A model generated the notes under the pieces. That model saw nothing but the letters and a program-made list of their open reading frames with translations, had not been told where the DNA came from and did not search any database. This document shows positions 6,748 to 10,409 of a stretch of DNA of 10,409 bases, in pieces (the stretch's first letter is position 1; every line of letters begins with the position of its first letter). Origin of the DNA: Paracoccaceae bacterium (GTDB lineage: Bacteria; Pseudomonadota; Alphaproteobacteria; Rhodobacterales; Rhodobacteraceae); assembly GCA_003551745.1 (NCBI GenBank), contig PUNI01000503.1, positions 1 through 10,409 on the forward strand. Reading direction: 5' to 3'. Made by a program: the position numbers and the translations under genes.

Positions 6748-7536
6748 ATGCCCTTCACCCTCGCCACCTGGAACATCAACTCCGTCCGCCTGCGCGCGGG
6801 GCTGGTGCGCCGGCTCCTGACCGAGGAAGCCCCCGACATCCTGTGCCTGCAGGAATGCAAGAGCCCGGTCGAGAAGATGCCGCTCGAGGCCTTCGCGGCG
6901 CTTGGCTGGGGCCATGTCGTCGCGCGCGGCCAGAAGGGCTACAACGGCGTGGCGATCCTGTCGCGGCTGCCGATCGAGGATGCCGGTGCGATCGACTGGT
7001 GCGGCCGCGGCGACGCGCGCCATGTCGCCGCCCGGCTCGCGGGTGGGACGGTGATCCACAACCTCTACATCCCCGCCGGCGGTGACGAGCCCGACCCGGA
7101 GCGCAACCCCAAGTTCGCCCACAAGCTGCAGTTTCTCGACGAGTTGCGCGCCTGGGGCCGCGCCGCCGCGCCGCGCCGCTCGATCCTCGTCGGCGACCTC
7201 AACATCGCCCCGCGCGCCGACGATGTGTGGGACCACAAGGCCCTTCTCAAGGTCGTCAGCCACACGCCGGTCGAGGTCGAGGGCCTGACCGCGGCGGCCG
7301 AGGCCGGCGGCTGGGTCGACGTCACGCGCGCCGACATCCCCGAGGGCCGGCTCTATTCCTGGTGGTCCTACCGGGCGCGGGACTGGGACGCCTCGGACCG
7401 CGGCCGCCGGCTCGACCACATCTGGGCCAGCCGCGACATCGCCGCGGCCGCCCACGCAAGCCGCATCCTCCGCCCCGTCCGCGGCTGGGAGCAACCCTCC
7501 GACCACGCCCCCGTCTTCGCCCGCTTCGATCTCTGA
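6748..7536 (+). CDS. xthA: Exodeoxyribonuclease III / AP endonuclease
   Basis: This 262-residue exonuclease III family protein incises abasic sites and trims 3' ends in base-excision repair. The endonuclease/exonuclease/phosphatase fold residues are visible: TWNINSVR (Asn9), LCLQECK (Glu36), GYNGVAILSR, NLYIPAGGD (Tyr107), VGDLNIAP (Asp150, Asn152), YSWWSYRARDWD, RRLDHIWAS (Asp223) and the terminal PSDHAPVFARFDL (Asp252, His253). The ATG at 6748 has GGAG six bases upstream and gives the familiar MPFTLATWNIN start; the in-frame ATG at 6742 adds only two residues and sits directly against GGAG. The 158-base gap to otsB shows no other gene. Confidence 0.95.
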   Translation: MPFTLATWNINSVRLRAGLVRRLLTEEAPDILCLQECKSPVEKMPLEAFAALGWGHVVARGQKGYNGVAILSRLPIEDAGAIDWCGRGDARHVAARLAGGTVIHNLYIPAGGDEPDPERNPKFAHKLQFLDELRAWGRAAAPRRSILVGDLNIAPRADDVWDHKALLKVVSHTPVEVEGLTAAAEAGGWVDVTRADIPEGRLYSWWSYRARDWDASDRGRRLDHIWASRDIAAAAHASRILRPVRGWEQPSDHAPVFARFDL

Positions 7537-7541
7537 GCCCC

Positions 7542-7570
7542 TTGGCCTTTTTCGCCGTCGCGCACATATA
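7542..7570 (+). promoter_or_regulatory. Candidate promoter for the thioredoxin-TPR gene
   Basis: TTGGCC (7542-7547) is followed by a 17-base spacer and CATATA (7565-7570), the only A/T-rich hexamer in the gap. The gap to the next start is 35 bases and carries a strong ribosome site (GGGGAGGG just before the ATG at 7606). The spacing fits a housekeeping sigma factor. TATAGG two bases later is an alternative -10. The T-run TTTTT behind GGCC might also mark the end of the xthA transcript. Confidence 0.4.
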
Positions 7571-7605
7571 GGCGCACAGGCAAGGACAATGCGAAGGGGA
7601 GGGAC

Positions 7606-8523
7606 ATGCTGGGATTCGGAAAGCGCAGCGACCAGCCGGCTGTCGCGGGCGCCGGCGACCTGGTGATCGACGGCTCCGAACGCGACTTCATGCAGCAGGT
7701 CGTGGAGGCGAGCCGCGAGGTGCCGGTGATCGTCGATTTCTGGGCGCCGTGGTGCGGCCCCTGCAAGACGCTCGGCCCGGCGCTGGAAGCCGCCGTCACG
7801 GCGGCGCGCGGCAAGGTCCGCATGGTCAAGATCAACGTCGACGAGAACCAGGCGCTGGCCGCGCAGCTGCGCATCCAGTCGATCCCCACCGTCTATGCCT
7901 TCTGGCAGGGCCAGCCGGCCGACGGCTTCCAGGGCGCGCTGCCCGGCTCCGAGATCAAGGCCTTCGTCGACCGCATCGCGGCGCTGGCCGGCGACGGCGG
8001 GCTGGGCGAGGCGCTCGAGTCGGCCGAGGCGATGCTGGCCGAGGGCGCAGTGGCCGAGGCCGCGCAGACCTTTGCCGCGATCCTGCGCGAGGATCCCGCC
8101 AGCGCGCCCGCGCAGGGCGGGCTGATCCGCACCTACATCGCGGCCGGTCAGCTCGATCAGGCCGAGCAGATGCTTGCCGGCGTGTCCGAGGAGATGGCAG
8201 GCACCGCCGAGATCGAGGCCGCCCGGGCGCAGATCGCCCTGGCGCGACAGGCCGCCAACGCCGGCCCGGTGGACGAGTTGCGCGCCACCGTCGCCGCCGA
8301 GCCGGACAACCACCAGGCCCGCTTCGATCTTGCCCAGGCGCTTCACGCAGGCGGCGACACCGCCGCGGCGGTGGACGAGTTGCTTGAGTTGTTCCGCCGC
8401 GACCGCGACTGGAACGAGGGCGCCGCCAAGAGCCAGCTCTTCACGATCTTCGACGCCCTCAAGCCCAACGACCCGGTCGCGCTGAAGGGGCGGCGCAAGC
8501 TCAGCTCGATGATGTTCGCCTGA
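7606..8523 (+). CDS. cnoX: Thioredoxin-TPR protein (CnoX/YbbN type)
   Basis: The 305-residue product has an N-terminal thioredoxin domain (about 20-130) with the redox motif WCGPC (Trp49, Cys50, Cys53) and the cis-proline of IQSIPTVYAF at Pro94. A helical C-terminal half follows (about 140-295) with tetratricopeptide-like helix pairs (GAVAEAAQTFAAILREDPAS, AAGQLDQAEQML, PDNHQARFDLAQALHAGGD). This layout defines YbbN/CnoX, a cytosolic holdase that hands clients to chaperonin and protects cysteines. E. coli YbbN lacks a functional CXXC, while the intact WCGPC here implies thiol-disulfide activity, as reported for alphaproteobacterial relatives. There is no signal peptide. It precedes the LON-domain and Trm112-like genes on the same strand with a 49-base gap. 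Confidence 0.9.
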   Translation: MLGFGKRSDQPAVAGAGDLVIDGSERDFMQQVVEASREVPVIVDFWAPWCGPCKTLGPALEAAVTAARGKVRMVKINVDENQALAAQLRIQSIPTVYAFWQGQPADGFQGALPGSEIKAFVDRIAALAGDGGLGEALESAEAMLAEGAVAEAAQTFAAILREDPASAPAQGGLIRTYIAAGQLDQAEQMLAGVSEEMAGTAEIEAARAQIALARQAANAGPVDELRATVAAEPDNHQARFDLAQALHAGGDTAAAVDELLELFRRDRDWNEGAAKSQLFTIFDALKPNDPVALKGRRKLSSMMFA

Positions 8524-8572
8524 GAATCGTGACCGCCGGCGCGATTGCCGCCGACAGGGGACGGGCTAACTC

Positions 8573-9223
8573 GTGCGCATGATCAAACCGGCCGACCTGC
8601 CCGAGACGATCCCGATATTCCCGCTGCCGGGCGCCCTGCTGCTGCCGCGGGCCCGGCTGCCGCTGCACATCTTCGAGCCGCGCTATCTGGCGATGATCGA
8701 GGCCTGCCTCGCCACCCAGCACCGGCTGATCGGCATGATCCAGCCCGCGCAGGCGCCCGGTACGCGCGAGAAGCGGCTTCACAGCATCGGCTGCGCGGGC
8801 CGGCTGACCGGCTTTTCCGAGACCGAGGACGGCCGCTATCTGATCACCCTGTCGGGCATCTCCCGCTACCGCGTGTTGCGCGAGACCACTGACGGCACGC
8901 CATTCCGCACCGTTGCCGCCTCCTGGGAGGGTTTCGGCCGCGACATGGGCCCCGCCGAGACCGATCCTGGCTTCAAGCGCCCGCCGTTCCTCGATCTGCT
9001 CGGCCGCTTCTTCGCGCAGCAGAACCTGTCCACCGACTGGGACAGTCTGAAGGAGGCCGAAGAGGAGTTGCTGATCAACTCGCTGGCCATGCTCTGCCCC
9101 TTCGATCCGGAGGACAAGCAGGCACTGCTCGAGGCACCCTCCCTCGCCACCCGGCGCGAGACGCTCGTCACCCTGATCGAGTTCGCCCTGCGCGGCGGCT
9201 CCAGCGAGGAGATGCTGCAATGA
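8573..9223 (+). CDS. LON substrate-binding-domain protein (no protease domain)
   Basis: This 216-residue protein consists essentially of the N-terminal substrate-binding domain of Lon protease. It has [35 protein letters not shown] (13-47), the GMIQPA strand, the [30 protein letters not shown] core and a helical C-terminal part ([23 protein letters not shown]). It lacks the AAA+ and Ser-Lys protease domains, so it probably recognises proteins without cutting them; its actual role is unknown. The GTG at 8573 is chosen because GGGGACGGG ends seven bases upstream; the in-frame ATG at 8579 would lose two residues. It overlaps the Trm112-like gene as ATGA, so the two are coupled, and follows the thioredoxin-TPR gene, which suggests a protein-quality-control setting. 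Confidence 0.9.
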   Translation: MRMIKPADLPETIPIFPLPGALLLPRARLPLHIFEPRYLAMIEACLATQHRLIGMIQPAQAPGTREKRLHSIGCAGRLTGFSETEDGRYLITLSGISRYRVLRETTDGTPFRTVAASWEGFGRDMGPAETDPGFKRPPFLDLLGRFFAQQNLSTDWDSLKEAEEELLINSLAMLCPFDPEDKQALLEAPSLATRRETLVTLIEFALRGGSSEEMLQ

Positions 9224-9444
9224 CGGAAAGCCCGCACCCCGACTCCACCGCCGCCGCACCGCATCCCGACTGCAAGCGCTATGACCGGCGCATGCTGGAG
9301 ACGCTGGTCTGCCCGGCCACGCGCGCACCGCTCAGCTTCGACCGCGACCGGCAGGAACTGGTCAGCCGGGCCGCACATCTCGCCTATCCGATCCGGGACG
9401 GCATCCCGATCATGCTGATCCACGAGGCCCGCGAGACCGACTGA
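9220..9444 (+). CDS. Trm112-like (UPF0434/YcaR) small protein
   Basis: The 74-residue product ends in the Trm112-type core [21 protein letters not shown] followed by [27 protein letters not shown]. Bacterial members of UPF0434 are about 60 residues; the first 24 residues here, rich in His, Pro and Ala, are extra. Only one cysteine (CPATR) remains of the zinc-knuckle pair seen in eukaryotic Trm112, as in related alphaproteobacterial proteins. Eukaryotic Trm112 activates methyltransferases; the bacterial role is not established. The ATG at 9220 overlaps the LON-domain stop. A start at the internal ATG 9292 would give only the 51-residue core, so the extension could be non-native. Confidence 0.85.
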   Translation: MTESPHPDSTAAAPHPDCKRYDRRMLETLVCPATRAPLSFDRDRQELVSRAAHLAYPIRDGIPIMLIHEARETD

Positions 9445-9470
9445 CGGGCCGCGCCGCAGCAGGCCGGCAC

Positions 9471-9496
9471 GCCCCGGCCGGGCAGACTGCCGGGGC
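9471..9496 (+). terminator. Terminator-like hairpin after the Trm112-like gene
   Basis: GCCCCGGC (9471-9478) and GCCGGGGC (9489-9496) form a perfect eight-base stem around a ten-base loop, 26 bases after the stop codon. No T-run follows, so it may act with Rho or as a 3' stabiliser rather than as a classic intrinsic terminator. Confidence 0.4.
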
Positions 9497-9537
9497 AGGC
9501 GCCGCCCAGTCCCGTGCGTGCCTGGCGGCCCGTTCAA

Positions 9538-9588
9538 CCGCAATTGCGGTGCAAGGGACCCGAAAGGGTTGACTTGCACGGAATTCCG
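9538..9588. repeat. Two AATT-centred palindromes flanking a hairpin
   Basis: CCGCAATTGCGG (9538-9549) is a perfect 12-base palindrome and CGGAATTCCG (9579-9588) a perfect 10-base one; their centres are exactly 40 bases apart, close to four helical turns. Between them GTGCAAG (9549-9555) pairs with CTTGCAC (9573-9579), and inside that ACCC-GAAA-GGGT (9558-9569) makes a GNRA-capped stem. The set could be a tandem operator or a structured RNA element. Confidence 0.45.
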
Positions 9589-9647
9589 CGCCACCTCTCC
9601 GCGTGCCGCATGTGTCGGTCGTTTTCGTGAAACAGCCAGAGAGACCA

Positions 9648-9776
9648 ATGGACGACTCGTCTAGTACCGGTCCGGCCTCTGTGTTCGCGCAGCGATCCCC
9701 AGACGCCGGGCCTTCCGAGAACCAACCTTGCCGTCCCGGCCTGTCTGCGGCTGAGGGTGCACGCCTGAGCGTGTGA
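9648..9776 (+). CDS. Possible 42-residue leader ORF
   Basis: ATG at 9648, with purine-rich AGAGAG a few bases upstream, opens 42 codons (MDDSSSTGPASVFAQRSPD... GLSAAEGARLSV) ending in TGA at 9774-9776. I recognise no family; the sequence is Ser/Pro/Ala-rich without membrane or metal-binding features. An in-frame GTG at 9627 could extend it. Its interest is position: the stop falls four bases before the 5' arm of the hairpin that hides the ribosome site of the next ORF, so a terminating ribosome would cover that arm. The frame also overlaps two other stem-loops, and short frames of this length are common in GC-rich DNA, so it may not be translated. Confidence 0.25.
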   Translation: MDDSSSTGPASVFAQRSPDAGPSENQPCRPGLSAAEGARLSV

Positions 9777-9780
9777 TCCC

Positions 9781-9819
9781 CTGCCTCCGGACCGGCCGCG
9801 GCCGGTTTGACGGAGGCAG
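9781..9819 (+). promoter_or_regulatory. Hairpin sequestering the ribosome-binding site of the 69-residue ORF
   Basis: CTGCCTCCG (9781-9789) pairs perfectly with CGGAGGCAG (9811-9819). Inside, the 16-base palindrome ACCGGCCGCGGCCGGT (9791-9806) extends the structure by six pairs around a CGCG loop. The 3' arm contains GGAGG (9812-9816), the Shine-Dalgarno sequence six bases before the ATG at 9823. In RNA this would block initiation unless opened. No T-run follows, so it is not a typical terminator. Confidence 0.6.
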
Positions 9820-9822
9820 ACC

Positions 9823-10032
9823 ATGACCTTTGATTTCGCCCATATGGCGCCGCCCGGCGCCGCCTTCCACGCCGCGCCCCCCGGCAGCGCCTGTATGGCA
9901 CTGCCCGCCGCCCGCGCGGCGTTCGGCACGTGCTCGCATCGGCTCGTGATGCACTGGGATCGCCCGGCGATCCCGGCGCAGCACGAACCCTCGCACCCGG
10001 CTCTCCGGCCGACGGAGCCCTGCGCCGCCTGA
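9823..10032 (+). CDS. Hypothetical 69-residue small protein with hairpin-controlled start
   Basis: This small ORF starts at ATG 9823 with an ideal GGAGG six bases upstream. It encodes an Ala/Pro-rich N-terminal half (MTFDFAHMAPPGAAFHAAPP, then GSACMALPAARAAFG) and a His/Trp-containing C-terminal half (CSHRLVMHWDRPAIPAQHEP, then SHPALRPTEPCAA). Three Cys and seven His could bind metal, but no known motif is formed, and there is no signal peptide or membrane helix. G or C fills 60 of 69 third positions, in keeping with coding. I do not recognise a family. It ends 34 bases before the DUF2493 gene on the same strand, so they are probably co-transcribed; its ribosome site lies in a hairpin and its stop codon in another. 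It could be a regulatory leader rather than a functional protein. Confidence 0.5.
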   Translation: MTFDFAHMAPPGAAFHAAPPGSACMALPAARAAFGTCSHRLVMHWDRPAIPAQHEPSHPALRPTEPCAA

Positions 10033-10043
10033 GGGCGGTGCAG
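10020..10043 (+). other. Stem-loop with the small ORF's stop codon in its loop
   Basis: CTGCGCCGCC (10020-10029) pairs with GGCGGTGCAG (10034-10043) over ten positions with a single G-T wobble. The four-base loop TGAG contains the TGA stop (10030-10032) of the 69-residue ORF. The downstream ribosome site GGGAGA (10055-10060) stays outside. It may be an intercistronic stabiliser or attenuator; no T-run follows. Confidence 0.5.
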
Positions 10044-10066
10044 CGCCAGAGCGTGGGAGAGCGATC

Positions 10067-10409
10067 ATGCGTCTTCTGCTCGCCGGAGGGCGGCATCTCG
10101 ACGATGTCGAGATGATCCGCCGCGCACTCGACCGGGTCCATGCGCGCGGCCCCGTCGAGGTGCTGATCCATGGCGGCGCCGGGGTTCTCGGCGTCGCCGC
10201 CGAGGACTGGGCCCGCGAGAACCGCCTGCATGTGGTCCGCTATCCCGCCAACTGGCGGGAGTTCGGCAAGCGCGCCGAGGGGCTGCGCGATGCCTTCATG
10301 CTGGCCGACAGCCGGCCCGACCTCATGCTTGCCTTGCCGGGCGGGGCGGTCACCCGTGCGCTCCTTCTGCGGGCGCTGGCAGCCGGGCTGCGGGTCGTCG
10401 ATGCCGACG
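10067..10409 (+). CDS. DUF2493 / YspA-type SLOG-fold protein, 3' end outside the window
   Basis: ATG 10067 has GGGAGA six bases upstream and opens 114 codons that run off the window. The sequence follows the DUF2493 (YspA, cpYpsA-related SLOG) Rossmann-like pattern: LLLAGGRHLDD at the start, VEVLIHGGAGVLGVAAEDWARE, then VVRYPANWREFGKRAEGLRDAFML, and PDLMLALPGGAVTRALLLRALAAGLRVVD. SLOG proteins are thought to bind or process nucleotide-derived ligands. Family members usually have GAD after HG-GA, RN in the second half and a GG-G-T phosphate-binding turn; here these read VLG, RD and GGAVT, so ligand binding may differ. It probably shares a transcript with the 69-residue ORF. The family also occurs near mobile elements, but none is visible here. 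Confidence 0.85.
   Translation, partial: MRLLLAGGRHLDDVEMIRRALDRVHARGPVEVLIHGGAGVLGVAAEDWARENRLHVVRYPANWREFGKRAEGLRDAFMLADSRPDLMLALPGGAVTRALLLRALAAGLRVVDAD

Larger units (their letters stand above)
9445..9822. other. 378-base stretch without a recognised gene, rich in inverted repeats
   Basis: From the Trm112-like stop to the small ORF at 9823 I recognise no gene. The stretch holds, in order: the terminator-like hairpin (9471-9496), paired AATT palindromes with a hairpin between them (9538-9588), a possible 42-codon frame (9648-9776), a stem CAGAC-GCCGGG/CCCGGC-GTCTG (9700-9710 with 9735-9747, two-base bulge), a stem CACGC/GCGTG with loop CTGA (9760-9773), and a long hairpin over a ribosome-binding site (9781-9819). 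The part around 9531-9670 is less GC-rich than the genes and contains CTAG, a tetramer usually scarce in proteobacteria. No tRNA or known riboswitch was recognised. Confidence 0.6.

Noticed and set aside
8529..8582. An 18-codon GTG frame ending on the LON-gene ATG at 8579
   Set aside because: It has no ribosome site and the LON protein probably starts at GTG 8573; it serves as an example of chance stop-start overlaps here.
9569..9574. TTGACT as a -35 promoter element
   Set aside because: No A/T-rich -10 is found 16 to 18 bases downstream, and the bases are part of the hairpin between the palindromes.
9410..10231. A 273-codon minus-strand frame and other minus-strand frames across the right-end module
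   Set aside because: They run antisense to the Trm112-like end, the small ORF and the DUF2493 gene, carry no recognisable motif and have no ribosome sites.
1..10409. CRISPR arrays, tRNA or rRNA genes, insertion sequences, integrases
   Set aside because: No regularly spaced repeats, cloverleaf-like segments, rRNA-like sequence or transposase/integrase motifs were seen on either strand.

Overview
The window is GC-rich DNA with strong third-position GC bias, short intergenic gaps and frequent GTG/ATG-TGA start-stop overlaps. The gene families and their order (YggS, an unexported L,D-transpeptidase, RibA with an extra N-terminal domain, an OmpR-type regulator, OtsA-OtsB, XthA, a thioredoxin-TPR protein, a LON-domain protein, a Trm112-like protein) point to an alphaproteobacterium, most likely a Rhodobacterales/Paracoccaceae member. 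No rRNA, tRNA, CRISPR array, insertion sequence or integrase was recognised.

Left end (1-1190): remains of outer-membrane porin genes in an odd order. A porin C-terminal half (sense from about 186 to 866, ending in the usual terminal Phe) lies upstream of a porin N-terminal quarter with an intact signal peptide (929-1189). Neither has its other half nearby. Bases 1 to about 185 do not read as porin; codon-position composition fits a minus-strand gene running out of the window better.

Middle (1196-4338): yggS (PLP homeostasis) is convergent with a minus-strand pair, ribA followed by an L,D-transpeptidase gene, coupled by a GTGA overlap. ribA is divergent from an OmpR-family response regulator that resembles the envelope regulator CenR. 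A strong hairpin follows the regulator.

Trehalose operon (4456-6589): otsA and otsB make trehalose-6-phosphate from UDP-glucose and glucose-6-phosphate and then dephosphorylate it. Tiny reading frames overlap the otsA start and bridge otsA to otsB.

Repair and quality-control block (6748-9444): xthA (exonuclease III/AP endonuclease), a thioredoxin-TPR chaperone-like protein of the CnoX/YbbN type, a LON substrate-binding-domain protein, and a small Trm112-like protein overlapping it by ATGA.

Right end (9445-10409): after a terminator-like hairpin comes a 378-base stretch without a recognised gene but rich in dyad symmetry. It holds two AATT-centred palindromes 40 bases apart, a possible 42-codon leader frame, and a long hairpin whose 3' arm contains the Shine-Dalgarno sequence of a 69-residue small ORF. 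That ORF's stop codon lies in the loop of a second hairpin, and 34 bases later a DUF2493/SLOG-type gene begins and runs out of the window. This right-end module is the best candidate for something undescribed: the sequence suggests an RNA-controlled small ORF placed before a nucleotide-ligand-type Rossmann protein. That function is inferred only from sequence layout.
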